Shown: in pieces, positions 1 through 6,578 of the stretch
Numbering within the stretch: position 1 is the stretch's first letter
Layout: every line of letters begins with the position of its first letter
IMG/VR virus record: IMGVR_UViG_3300020445_000056
Span: 1-27,116 of that record
Direction: 5' to 3' (one strand)
Source: a virus
DNA length: 27,116 nucleotides
Notes under the pieces: generated by a model
The model's database searches: none
Seen by the model: the letters and a program-made list of their open reading frames with translations, nothing else
What the model was told of the DNA's origin: nothing
Position numbers and translations under genes: made by a program

Positions 1-183
1 GTCGAGCGAATCTCCAGATCCGTGGACCGAGGAGATAAAGTCGTCATCTGGCCACAGCAGGTGACAAAGAAAGATATAAATGATATGATACTTGTGGGTC
101 TCGATCCACAGAAGATCATAAAACAACATACCTATCAAGGTATACAAGCAAAAATAAAACTTACCGAATGGAAACGAGTATGA
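1..183 (+). CDS. 61: DNA primase gp61, C-terminal end (5' truncated by window)
   Basis: The reading frame is open from base 1 and ends at TGA 181-183, giving the last 60 residues of a longer protein. It includes DINDMILVGLDPQKIIKQHT and ends TEWKRV. T4 gp61, the primase of the primosome that makes RNA primers with helicase gp41, ends in a similar way: an 'IN-D-M-I' segment, then a helix, then a short basic end with a Trp. The stop overlaps the nrdA start as ATGA. The catalytic domains lie outside the window, so the call rests on the tail and on its position next to nrdA. Confidence 0.65.
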   Translation, partial: VERISRSVDRGDKVVIWPQQVTKKDINDMILVGLDPQKIIKQHTYQGIQAKIKLTEWKRV

Positions 184-2510
184 CTGAGATCAGGGTTAAG
201 AAACGTAATGGAAGAGGTGGTGAAGACCTCAAGCTTGAAAAGATACATCGCATGGTAGAGTATGCTTGCGAAGGTCTAGCAGGTGTATCTGAATCCCAGA
301 TTGAAATGAATGCCAACATACAATTCTATGATGGTATTACTACCAATGACATCCAAGAGATCCTAGTAAGGTCTGCTAATGATCTTATCTCATTGGAGAA
401 TCCTAACTACCAGTACGTAGCAGCACGTCTGTTACTGTATGGATTAAGGAAGGATGTGTATGGAGGTCATCCAGACTACCGACCATTCATGGTAGATCAT
501 GTGAAGAATTGTATAGAGAAGGGTGTCTATGATGAGGATATTCTGGACGCATATAGTGAAGAAGAGTGGACTACCATTGATTCCTTCGTGGATAATGATA
601 GAGATAATCTATACACGTATGCAGGTCTCCGTCAGGTCGTAGATAAATATCTTGTACAGGACAGGAGCACTGGTGATGTCTTCGAGACACCGCAGCAGAT
701 GTATATAATGATTGCTGCTACATTATTCCAGCGTTACCCTATCGATACTCGACTATCGTATATTAAAAAGTATTATGACGCAATCTCCAAGCACAGAGTC
801 AACATCCCAACGCCAGTCATGGCGGGAGTCAGAACCCCCATTCGCCAATTTGCAAGTTGCGTTTTGGTTGATGCTGATGACACCCTCGATAGTATCTTTA
901 GCAGTGATATGGCTATTGGCAAATATGTCGCTCAAAGGGCAGGCATCGGCATTAACGCAGGACGAATTCGTGGTATCAACTCTAAAATCCGTGGAGGAGA
1001 AGTTCAACACACAGGTGTGGTCCCCTTTCTCAAAAAATTTGAGTCAACTGTCAGATGCTGTACTCAAAACGGAGTCAGAGGAGGGTCAGCCACTGTCCAC
1101 TTTCCTATCTGGCATCAAGAAATTCAAGACATCCTTGTACTCAAGAACAACAAAGGGACAGAGGACAACAGAGTAAGGAAGTTAGACTACAGCATACAGA
1201 TATCTAAATTATTTTATGAAAGATTCATACGTTCGGAAAGCATTTCTCTTTTCAGTCCTCACGATGTGCCTGGCCTCTATGATAGCTTTGGTACTGGGGA
1301 CTTCGATGACCTCTACAGAAAGTATGAGGGGACGGAATCAATTCCGAGATCAACTGTTAATGCACAAGAACTCATTCTAGATCTCCTTAAGGAGAGAGCA
1401 GAGACAGGTCGTATTTACATCATGAATATTGACCACTGTAATGAGCACTCATCCTTCAAGGATAAAGTATACATGAGTAACCTCTGTCAGGAGATCACTC
1501 TACCTACAGATCCTATCAATCATATAGATGATGAGGATGGTGAGATAGCACTGTGTATCTTGTCTGCTATCAACGTAGGTAAGATTAATAGACTAGAGGA
1601 TATGGAAGAGTTGTGTGACCTCTCTGTCCGTGCTCTAGAGGAGTTGATAGACTATCAGAGATACCCTGTGAAGGCAGCAGAAAGGTCTACATTGTATAGA
1701 AGATCACTTGGTATAGGTTTCATAGGTCTAGCACATTATCTTGCTAAAAATAAGGTTAAGTATGAGGATCCAGCAGCATGGCAGTTGGTACATGATTTGA
1801 CTGAGGCATTCCAATACTACCTACTCAAGGCATCTAATCAGTTAGCAATTGAGCGTGGTCCTTGTGATGGATTTGAAAGGACTAAGTATCATGATGGGAT
1901 CCTACCGATTGATACATATAAGAAGGACGTGGATTCACTTGTTACCCACGAGTTAAAGTATGATTGGGATAGTCTTAGGACATCTATCGTATCCAATGGA
2001 CTCAGGCACAGCACTTTGTCCGCACAAATGCCTTCGGAGAGCAGCTCCGTTGTGTCAAACGCAACCAATGGAATCGAACCACCTAGAGACTACTTGTCCG
2101 TTAAAAAATCAAAGAAGGGACCCCTTAAGCAGATTGTTCCCTCCTTCATATCTTTGAAGAATAACTACACACTTCTATGGGATATGCCTAGCAACGACGG
2201 ATACATTAAGATTGTAGCAGTGATGCAGAAGTTCTTTGACCAAGGTATCAGTGGAAACTGGTCCTATAATCCAGAGAACTATCCTAATTCAGAGGTACCT
2301 GTATCTGTAATGGCACAGGACTTACTAACAACCTACAAGTATGGTTGGAAGACTTCTTACTATCAGAATACATACGATGCTAAGAAGGATGTCGAGGAAC
2401 CAGCTCATCCTATGGGTTGGAAAGATGATGTCCCTGATACTAACTCACTGGTAGATGATATATTAAATTCAGATGTAAGTGAAGCGGAGTGTGAAGGTTG
2501 TTATGTTTAG
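180..2510 (+). CDS. nrdA: Ribonucleoside-diphosphate reductase class Ia, alpha subunit
   Basis: Large subunit of class Ia ribonucleotide reductase, which reduces NDPs to dNDPs for phage DNA synthesis. I chose ATG 180 (MTEIRVKKRNG, 776 residues) because it overlaps the gp61 stop as ATGA; an in-frame ATG at 168 lies inside gp61. Residues 1-95 resemble an ATP-cone regulatory domain. The redox cysteine pair is C227 (ASCVLVDADD) and C459 (ALCILSAINVG). The thiyl-radical site is N434, C436, E438 in NLCQEI. The radical-transfer Tyr pair is in KTSYYQNTYD, and the C-terminal shuttle cysteines are in CEGCYV. All key residues are therefore present. Its partner is nrdB at 3371. The end overlaps ho1. Confidence 0.97.
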   Translation: MTEIRVKKRNGRGGEDLKLEKIHRMVEYACEGLAGVSESQIEMNANIQFYDGITTNDIQEILVRSANDLISLENPNYQYVAARLLLYGLRKDVYGGHPDYRPFMVDHVKNCIEKGVYDEDILDAYSEEEWTTIDSFVDNDRDNLYTYAGLRQVVDKYLVQDRSTGDVFETPQQMYIMIAATLFQRYPIDTRLSYIKKYYDAISKHRVNIPTPVMAGVRTPIRQFASCVLVDADDTLDSIFSSDMAIGKYVAQRAGIGINAGRIRGINSKIRGGEVQHTGVVPFLKKFESTVRCCTQNGVRGGSATVHFPIWHQEIQDILVLKNNKGTEDNRVRKLDYSIQISKLFYERFIRSESISLFSPHDVPGLYDSFGTGDFDDLYRKYEGTESIPRSTVNAQELILDLLKERAETGRIYIMNIDHCNEHSSFKDKVYMSNLCQEITLPTDPINHIDDEDGEIALCILSAINVGKINRLEDMEELCDLSVRALEELIDYQRYPVKAAERSTLYRRSLGIGFIGLAHYLAKNKVKYEDPAAWQLVHDLTEAFQYYLLKASNQLAIERGPCDGFERTKYHDGILPIDTYKKDVDSLVTHELKYDWDSLRTSIVSNGLRHSTLSAQMPSESSSVVSNATNGIEPPRDYLSVKKSKKGPLKQIVPSFISLKNNYTLLWDMPSNDGYIKIVAVMQKFFDQGISGNWSYNPENYPNSEVPVSVMAQDLLTTYKYGWKTSYYQNTYDAKKDVEEPAHPMGWKDDVPDTNSLVDDILNSDVSEAECEGCYV

Positions 2511-3174
2511 TAAAGAATTGAAGGAAGGGACATCCAAGTCCCATTCAGCAGCAGAGAATACTAAGTTTATTTCTCAATTCCTTAAGGGTTGTGTTGACCC
2601 AGACGAGTATCGTAAGTTAATTTCTAACTTCTACTATGTCTATCACACAATGGAAGGGTTGATTCAAGATACAACTGACCCTCTTGCTAAGACACTACAG
2701 CAGTGGCAGAAGGAACTCATCCGCACCACAGGACTAGAGAGAGACCTTAGATATTTCTATGGTCCTATGTGGAGAGAGTATGCTAAGCCATCTGAAGCAT
2801 GCAACAAATATTGCCACAGACTTAATGAAGTGGCCGAAGAGAATCCTTATCTCCTGATTGCTCATCATTATACACGTTATATTGGTGACCTATCTGGTGG
2901 TGTTATACTGAGAGGTATAGCAGAGAAGGCACTCAACACTGCGGGTCAAGGCATGTATTTCTATGAGTTTCCTTACATCGATGATGCTAAGGCATTCAAA
3001 AATGAGTATCGTGCCACACTTGACGGACTAGAGCTTGACGAGAGTCAGAAGGATGCTATTATAGCAGAAGCAAACTACGCTTTTAAACTCAACATGGATA
3101 TGTTTAATGAGATTCAGGGTAGTGCTTCTAAGTCCTTACTGAAGATCATATGGTCAGCAATAAGGGGGAAGTAA
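2503..3174 (+). CDS. ho1: Heme oxygenase
   Basis: Heme oxygenase opens heme to biliverdin IXalpha, the first step to phycobilins, using reduced ferredoxin in cyanobacteria. ATG 2503 gives 223 residues; an earlier GTG at 2479 would run further into nrdA. The proximal heme ligand is H14 in TSKSHSAAEN, the distal helix motif is YIGDLSGG (residues 127-133), and AHHYTRYIGDLSG plus FYEFPYIDDAKAFKNEYR match cyanobacterial HO1 closely. It overlaps the nrdA stop by 8 bases and abuts the next ORF as TAATG. No bilin reductase (pcyA or pebS) is in the window, so the end product is unknown. Its place between nrdA and nrdB looks like an insertion into the reductase cluster. Confidence 0.95.
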   Translation: MFSKELKEGTSKSHSAAENTKFISQFLKGCVDPDEYRKLISNFYYVYHTMEGLIQDTTDPLAKTLQQWQKELIRTTGLERDLRYFYGPMWREYAKPSEACNKYCHRLNEVAEENPYLLIAHHYTRYIGDLSGGVILRGIAEKALNTAGQGMYFYEFPYIDDAKAFKNEYRATLDGLELDESQKDAIIAEANYAFKLNMDMFNEIQGSASKSLLKIIWSAIRGK

Positions 3175-3380
3175 TGACTGAAGAGAAACAGGATAAGTAT
3201 TTTGAATGTCTCGAAGTCTGTGATGACACTGAGCAGGAAGCAAACTGTCGTGAAGTCTGCACACCAGCCCTTAAGGGTGACCCAATAACAGTACCTCTTC
3301 CTGAAGAGGTCTACCCTCCTGAGTTAACTCAAGAGGAAAAGCATGTCCGTGATATCTGGTTAGGCACTCAATGGGAATAA
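3174..3380 (+). CDS. Small acidic Cys-containing protein of unknown function
   Basis: ATG 3174 overlaps the ho1 stop (TAATG) and gives 68 residues, rich in Glu and Asp. Four cysteines lie close together in the first third (FECLEVCDD, ANCREVC), which could bind a metal or form disulfides. The second half is Pro- and Glu-rich (PLPEEVYPPELTQEEK). The gene overlaps the nrdB start by 10 bases, so it is probably co-translated with nrdA, ho1 and nrdB. I do not recognise a family. A redox or metal role is only inferred from the cysteines and neighbours. Confidence 0.75.
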   Translation: MTEEKQDKYFECLEVCDDTEQEANCREVCTPALKGDPITVPLPEEVYPPELTQEEKHVRDIWLGTQWE

Positions 3381-4507
3381 CTGTCTTCAATGAAAAGAAA
3401 GTAGATACTAAAAAGCAACCTATGTTTTTTGGTGCTCCCTTAGGGATGCAACGATACGATGAGTATAAGTATCCTGACTTTGATAAGTTAACACAACAAC
3501 AATTAGGTTACTTCTGGAGACCTGAAGAGGTATCACTCCAGAAGGATAGGTCTGATTACAAGACCCTTAACGACCAACAGAAACACATCTATACTTCTAA
3601 CTTGAAGTATCAGATACTATTAGATTCCGTGCAGGGCAGAGGACCTGGCATGGCATTTGCACCTTACTGCTCACTCCCAGAGTTAGAAGGATGCATAGGA
3701 GTGTGGGAATTCATGGAACAAATCCACTCCAGATCCTACACACATATTATTAAGAATGTATACCCTGATCCATCAGATGTATTCGATGCAGTATTGGATG
3801 ATGATAAGATCATGGCTCGTGCTAAGTCTGTATGTAAAGCATACAATGACTTCTTAAATCTAGCACACGAGTGGGACAACGGTTCTATGTGGAGACCTGA
3901 TAGTAAAGGGTCACCGTCAGTGGAATGGTGTCGCAAAGACTTAAAGAAAGAACTCTATAGGGCTATCTGCAATGTTAACATCCTCGAAGGCATTCGTTTT
4001 TACGTGTCTTTCGCTTGCTCTTTTGCTTTTGGTGAGCTTAAGCTCATGGAAGGATCTGCTAAAATCATATCCCTTATTGCAAGAGACGAGTCTCAGCATC
4101 TTACGCTTACTCAAAAAATAATAAGGAAGTGGCAGGAAGGTGATGACCCTATCTTCTTAGAGATTATAGAAGAAGAAAAGGACTACGTGCAGCAGATGTT
4201 TATCGATGCAGTAGACCAAGAGAAAGAATGGGCTGAGTACCTATTCTCACAAGGTAGTATGATAGGACTGAATGACAGACTACTGTCTCAGTATGTTGAA
4301 TGGATAGCTAATCGTCGCATGCGATCAATTGGCATGGCACCTTACTATGATATTCCAGCAAGAACTAACCCTTTGCCGTGGACAGAACACTGGCTAAATA
4401 GCAAAGGTCAACAGAATGCACCTCAGGAAACTGAGATTGAATCTTATATTGTTGGAGGAATTAAACAAGATGTCCAGTCTGATACCTTTAGTGGATTTAA
4501 GCTCTAA
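3371..4507 (+). CDS. nrdB: Ribonucleoside-diphosphate reductase class Ia, beta subunit
   Basis: Small subunit of class Ia ribonucleotide reductase; it holds the diiron centre and tyrosyl radical that start catalysis in NrdA. It has 378 residues, close to E. coli NrdB. The iron ligands line up as D62, E116, H119, E206, E240 and H243, in RSDYKTL, EQIHSRSY, EGIRFYV and RDESQH. The radical Tyr is Y123 in HSRSYTHI, so this is a tyrosyl-radical type enzyme. The C-terminus ends SGFKL, as expected for the tail that binds NrdA. The start at 3371 overlaps the preceding small gene by 10 bases. Confidence 0.97.
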   Translation: MGITVFNEKKVDTKKQPMFFGAPLGMQRYDEYKYPDFDKLTQQQLGYFWRPEEVSLQKDRSDYKTLNDQQKHIYTSNLKYQILLDSVQGRGPGMAFAPYCSLPELEGCIGVWEFMEQIHSRSYTHIIKNVYPDPSDVFDAVLDDDKIMARAKSVCKAYNDFLNLAHEWDNGSMWRPDSKGSPSVEWCRKDLKKELYRAICNVNILEGIRFYVSFACSFAFGELKLMEGSAKIISLIARDESQHLTLTQKIIRKWQEGDDPIFLEIIEEEKDYVQQMFIDAVDQEKEWAEYLFSQGSMIGLNDRLLSQYVEWIANRRMRSIGMAPYYDIPARTNPLPWTEHWLNSKGQQNAPQETEIESYIVGGIKQDVQSDTFSGFKL

Positions 4508-4736
4508 CCTCTGGGAGAAGGTTAGAAATAAATGGTTTAGAAAAAAGAATGAGCAGATGGAAAACTCCCGAAGAGAGACTGATTTCCTCGCTGAAAGACC
4601 CGAAAGCTGGTATAAGGGACCACTTATCTTTCCTGCGTTCCCTGAAGAGGGAGTTGAAAAGACAACCCCACAAGACTATCGGAGCGAAAAGGTTGGAGCA
4701 GGGTCCAAGGAATACCAAGAGGAATGGTCAGACTAA
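4470..4736 (+). CDS. Possible small protein, overlapping reading frame A after nrdB
   Basis: This frame gives 88 residues from ATG 4470, inside the nrdB end, to TAA 4734-4736. The product begins MSSLIPLVDLSSNLWEKV and ends in a Glu-rich tail. GGAGG at 4453-4457 lies 12 bases upstream but is also part of nrdB coding (Val-Gly-Gly). Codon choice looks like the surrounding phage genes. It shares about 190 bases with another open frame at 4549-4767, and I cannot tell by eye which is translated. No family recognised. Confidence 0.4.
   Translation: MSSLIPLVDLSSNLWEKVRNKWFRKKNEQMENSRRETDFLAERPESWYKGPLIFPAFPEEGVEKTTPQDYRSEKVGAGSKEYQEEWSD
4503..4526 (+). other. Perfect stem-loop at the nrdB stop codon
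   Basis: TCTAACCT (4503-4510) pairs perfectly with AGGTTAGA (4519-4526) around an 8-base loop. The nrdB TAA (4505-4507) lies in the left arm. No T-run follows, so it is not a standard rho-independent terminator. It could protect the nrdB mRNA end or limit read-through into the next gene. Its presence slightly favours the downstream start at 4549. Confidence 0.5.
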
Positions 4737-4767
4737 GAAATGTAACAAAGGAGACAAAAAACCCTGA
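4549..4767 (+). CDS. Possible small basic protein, overlapping reading frame B after nrdB
   Basis: ATG 4549 gives 72 residues: MSRWKTPEERLISSLKDP, then a very basic second half with TIGAKRLEQGPRNTKRNG. The Lys/Arg-rich tail suggests nucleic-acid contact, but no fold is recognisable. The stop TGA 4765-4767 overlaps a late-promoter-like box. It starts 41 bases after nrdB and just past a perfect stem-loop, so it would not overlap nrdB, but no good ribosome site precedes it and it uses codons such as CTG, TCG and CCG. It competes with the frame at 4470-4736. Confidence 0.45.
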   Translation: MSRWKTPEERLISSLKDPKAGIRDHLSFLRSLKRELKRQPHKTIGAKRLEQGPRNTKRNGQTKKCNKGDKKP

Positions 4768-4772
4768 TAAAT
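4765..4772 (+). promoter_or_regulatory. Late-promoter-like box GATAAATA
   Basis: GATAAATA is one base from the T4 late consensus TATAAATA, and cyanophage late promoters are reported as NATAAATA. It overlaps the TGA at 4765-4767 and lies about 90 bases before the next small gene, so it would start a structured leader. Confidence 0.5.
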
Positions 4773-4778
4773 AGTAAT

Positions 4779-4794
4779 GGTATGCTAACATACC
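4779..4794 (+). other. Perfect 6-bp hairpin in late leader
   Basis: GGTATG (4779-4784), loop CTAA, CATACC (4789-4794). It lies at the expected 5' end of a transcript from the GATAAATA box just upstream, so it may be a 5' stabilising hairpin. Confidence 0.45.
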
Positions 4795-4813
4795 TATACG
4801 TTCATCCCCAGAA

Positions 4814-4857
4814 TGGAGACGCAAGTAAGCCGACACGGAACGGAGTATCGTTCATCC
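4814..4857 (+). repeat. Leader repeat, copy 1
   Basis: Imperfect copy of an element also found at 4997-5038. Shared blocks are GACGCAA, GCCGAC, GGAACGG(A/G)GT and (T/A)TCCA/TCATCC, in the same order. It ends one base before the ATG at 4859. It also contains GAACG-gagtat-CGTTC, a short inverted repeat, and its last CGTTCATCC repeats 4799-4807. Confidence 0.5.
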
Positions 4858-4858
4858 T

Positions 4859-5017
4859 ATGTCATTCTTAATAGCTACACTTCTATCATGTGCAGAGGCT
4901 AAGGACTTAATATCCTCAGTATCTGATCGCAATGCAGGACGGGCTAAACCTGAAATCATTGCAGTGGTTAAAGATAGTAGCGAACCAGGATGTGACTGGG
5001 ACGCAACTGCCGACTGA
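4859..5017 (+). CDS. Small phage protein with hydrophobic N-terminus
   Basis: 52 residues from ATG 4859 to TGA 5015-5017. It starts MSFLIATLLSCAEAKDLIS: a short hydrophobic stretch and a Cys in a lipobox-like LLSC setting, although no basic residues precede it, so export is unproven. The rest is small and mixed, ending CDWDATAD. It resembles small proteins I associate with cyanophage genomes, but I know no function. Leader repeat copy 1 directly precedes it and copy 2 overlaps its 3' end. Confidence 0.6.
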   Translation: MSFLIATLLSCAEAKDLISSVSDRNAGRAKPEIIAVVKDSSEPGCDWDATAD

Positions 5018-5038
5018 AGGAACGGGGTCTTATCCACC
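4997..5038 (+). repeat. Leader repeat, copy 2
   Basis: Second copy of the 4814-4857 element (GACGCAA, GCCGAC, GGAACGGGGT, TATCCACC). It begins inside the end of the preceding ORF and finishes 19 bases before the ATG at 5058, so each copy sits just upstream of a small gene. Confidence 0.5.
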
Positions 5039-5057
5039 CTACCTAAGGTAAAATCAC

Positions 5058-5192
5058 ATGGCAAAAGTCACCTACCGTGGTGTCTCATACGACACCAACC
5101 AAGCAAAGAAGCAGTGCTCTAAAGATGAGCATGTCCTCACCTATAGAGGAACATCCTTCAAGAAGGAGCTTCAACATTGCGCTAAGGGATAA
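5058..5192 (+). CDS. DUF4278-like small protein
   Basis: 44 residues starting MAKVTYRGVSYDTNQAK. The YRGVSYD motif at the start and a second YRGT motif near residue 33 (LTYRGTSFKK) match DUF4278-type proteins common in cyanobacteria and their phages; function unknown. It ends at TAA 5190-5192, which lies inside a GATAAATA box, and a strong terminator follows 6 bases later. Confidence 0.7.
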   Translation: MAKVTYRGVSYDTNQAKKQCSKDEHVLTYRGTSFKKELQHCAKG

Positions 5193-5195
5193 ATA
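5188..5195 (+). promoter_or_regulatory. Late-promoter-like box GATAAATA over a stop codon
   Basis: GATAAATA includes the TAA stop (5190-5192) of the DUF4278-like gene. T4 spacing would put the transcript start near 5201, within the left arm of the adjacent terminator, so new transcripts would not re-form the whole hairpin. Confidence 0.45.
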
Positions 5196-5197
5196 CT

Positions 5198-5220
5198 GGG
5201 GACTCATTAGTCCCCTTTTT
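5198..5220 (+). terminator. Rho-independent terminator
   Basis: GGGGACT (5198-5204), loop CATT, AGTCCCC (5209-5215), then TTTTT: a perfect 7-bp stem with a U-run, ending the small-gene transcript from 4859-5192. Confidence 0.9.
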
Positions 5221-5223
5221 ATT

Positions 5224-5382
5224 ATGCAAATGAAACAGTACGAAGTAACCTTTAGACTGCCCACAACTGGTACAAAATACCATAAGACAATAGTGGAAGC
5301 AGAGAATCAGGTGTTCGCCAACAAAATATTTGAGGCACAGTACCCATCTGCTAACAGGTGTGGCAATGCGAGACCGTTATGA
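5224..5382 (+). CDS. Conserved small phage protein
   Basis: 52 residues from ATG 5224 (MQMKQYEVTF); ATG 5230 is an alternative. It looks like a compact alpha/beta protein: a strand KQYEVTFRLP, a strand with HKTIVEAEN, then a helix VFANKIFEAQYP and the end GNARPL. The pattern resembles a small family seen in cyanophages, without known function. The stop overlaps the next start as ATGA. Confidence 0.65.
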   Translation: MQMKQYEVTFRLPTTGTKYHKTIVEAENQVFANKIFEAQYPSANRCGNARPL

Positions 5383-5540
5383 ATTATAATAAAGTGAAAG
5401 CGATTGCTCACAACCTGAAACTCTTAGCCCAAAGCTTAGAGGATGCTATCAAGGAGGATGTTGACTCTTATAATAAGGGAAGAGACCCTCAACGATACGA
5501 TGGAGGTTACGGTGTCTGGGATGAGGAAGTCCCTGACTAA
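5379..5540 (+). CDS. Small helical protein of unknown function
   Basis: 53 residues from ATG 5379, which overlaps the upstream stop (ATGA). The first 30 residues form an amphipathic helix (VKAIAHNLKLLAQSLEDAI), followed by a polar tail with Asp, Gly and Tyr (DPQRYDGGYGVWDEEVPD). No family recognised. The stop TAA 5538-5540 is followed by ATA, forming a weak late-promoter-like box. Confidence 0.6.
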   Translation: MNYNKVKAIAHNLKLLAQSLEDAIKEDVDSYNKGRDPQRYDGGYGVWDEEVPD

Positions 5541-5543
5541 ATA
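5536..5543 (+). promoter_or_regulatory. Weak late-promoter-like box ACTAAATA
   Basis: ACTAAATA matches TATAAATA at six of eight positions and includes the TAA stop of the upstream gene. It lies 18 bases before the coiled-coil gene at 5562. Confidence 0.3.
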
Positions 5544-5561
5544 CTCTCACCGAGGTCCATT

Positions 5562-5756
5562 ATGGACTGGGATTTGGAACTTAAGAACCAAGAACTACAA
5601 AACATGCTAACAATCTACCAAGATCACATCGAAGAGATAGAAGCAGTTAATGAGGAGTTGAAGCAGGAAGTAATCTTCTTGAGGCAGCAACTTGAATACA
5701 AAACTCTCGGATTACCTAATGATGAAGAAACGTATAGCCGTCATGTGCAGCGGTAA
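5562..5756 (+). CDS. Small coiled-coil protein
   Basis: 64 residues starting MDWDLELKNQELQNMLTIY. Residues 5-48 are almost entirely helical heptads (LELKNQELQNML, IEEIEAVNEELKQEVIFL, RQQLEY), a clear coiled coil, probably oligomeric. The last 38 bases overlap the purN start. Function unknown. Confidence 0.65.
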   Translation: MDWDLELKNQELQNMLTIYQDHIEEIEAVNEELKQEVIFLRQQLEYKTLGLPNDEETYSRHVQR

Positions 5757-6249
5757 CGGATCAAATTTTGAAAACATAGTCCGCACCTGTAATAAACACG
5801 AAGTTGTGTTGATGATACACAACAAGAGGGAGTGTGGTGCAGCAAAACGAGCATTCAGATTGGGTATACCCCACTGCCACATCAAGGCAGCAGACGAAGA
5901 CCAGATAATTCAATTGTTTAAAGCGTGGAGGGTTGACCTTATTGTCCTGGCAGGATGGATGAGAGTGATATCACCAGCATTTATAGAAGCATTTCCAGAG
6001 AAGATTATAAACTTACATCCATCTTTACTACCCAAGTATAAGGGATTACATGCTATTGAACAAGCCCTAGATAGTAAAGACAAAGTAACTGGATGCACAG
6101 TTCATTTCGTGAATGAAGAGTTAGATGGTGGTGCAATAATCAAGCAGCAAGAGGTGCCTATACTTCCTGATGATGACATTAAAACACTAACCAAAAGAAT
6201 TCAACGTGCAGAGTATGGGTTACTACCTGATGTAATCAATTCGATATGA
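5719..6249 (+). CDS. purN: Phosphoribosylglycinamide formyltransferase
   Basis: PurN transfers a formyl group from 10-formyl-THF to GAR in purine synthesis. ATG 5719 or 5722 gives the standard start MKKRIAVMCSGNGSNF, with GNGSNF as the phosphate loop. The catalytic Asn and His are in NLHPSLLPKYKGLHA and the Asp in NEELDGG, matching E. coli N106, H108 and D144. At about 176 residues it is shorter than E. coli PurN (212): it ends LLPDVINSI and lacks the final helical part. The core is intact, so it is probably active. It overlaps the coiled-coil gene and, as ATGA, the nuclease gene. Confidence 0.93.
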   Translation: MMKKRIAVMCSGNGSNFENIVRTCNKHEVVLMIHNKRECGAAKRAFRLGIPHCHIKAADEDQIIQLFKAWRVDLIVLAGWMRVISPAFIEAFPEKIINLHPSLLPKYKGLHAIEQALDSKDKVTGCTVHFVNEELDGGAIIKQQEVPILPDDDIKTLTKRIQRAEYGLLPDVINSI

Positions 6250-6578
6250 AACCGCAGTCTGCCAAAGGAAAGGGAAGAAGATTTCAACAGTGGGTCAGAG
6301 ACCAACTGATAGAGCATAGAGAAGTCCATCCTGAGGACATAGAGTCCAGGAGTATGGGTGCTGGAGGTGAAGACCTCATCATGGCACGTGATGCTAGACA
6401 AAAGTTTCCTTTCAGTGTAGAATGTAAGAATCAAGAGAAGTTAAATGTCTATGAGGCATATGCACAGGCATGTGCTAACGCAGGTGACCACGAGCCTATT
6501 TTATTCATGAAGAAGAATCATAAGAAACCTCTGGTCGTAGTAGATGCTGAATGGTTTATAAAGAATTATGGCAGTTGA
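6246..6578 (+). CDS. Putative PD-(D/E)XK nuclease or Holliday-junction-resolvase-like protein
   Basis: 110 residues beginning KPQSAKGKGRRFQQWVRDQL. The basic N-terminus and helix, then GAGGEDLIM with D43, then FSVECKNQ with E59 and K61, form the D-(x)n-E-x-K core of the restriction-endonuclease-like fold. The following helix (VYEAYAQACANAG) and strand (PILFMKKNHKKPLVVVDA) suit archaeal Hjc/RecU-like resolvases. It may cut branched or foreign DNA; the exact substrate is inferred. It overlaps purN (ATGA) and the next gene by 11 bases. Confidence 0.65.
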   Translation: MKPQSAKGKGRRFQQWVRDQLIEHREVHPEDIESRSMGAGGEDLIMARDARQKFPFSVECKNQEKLNVYEAYAQACANAGDHEPILFMKKNHKKPLVVVDAEWFIKNYGS

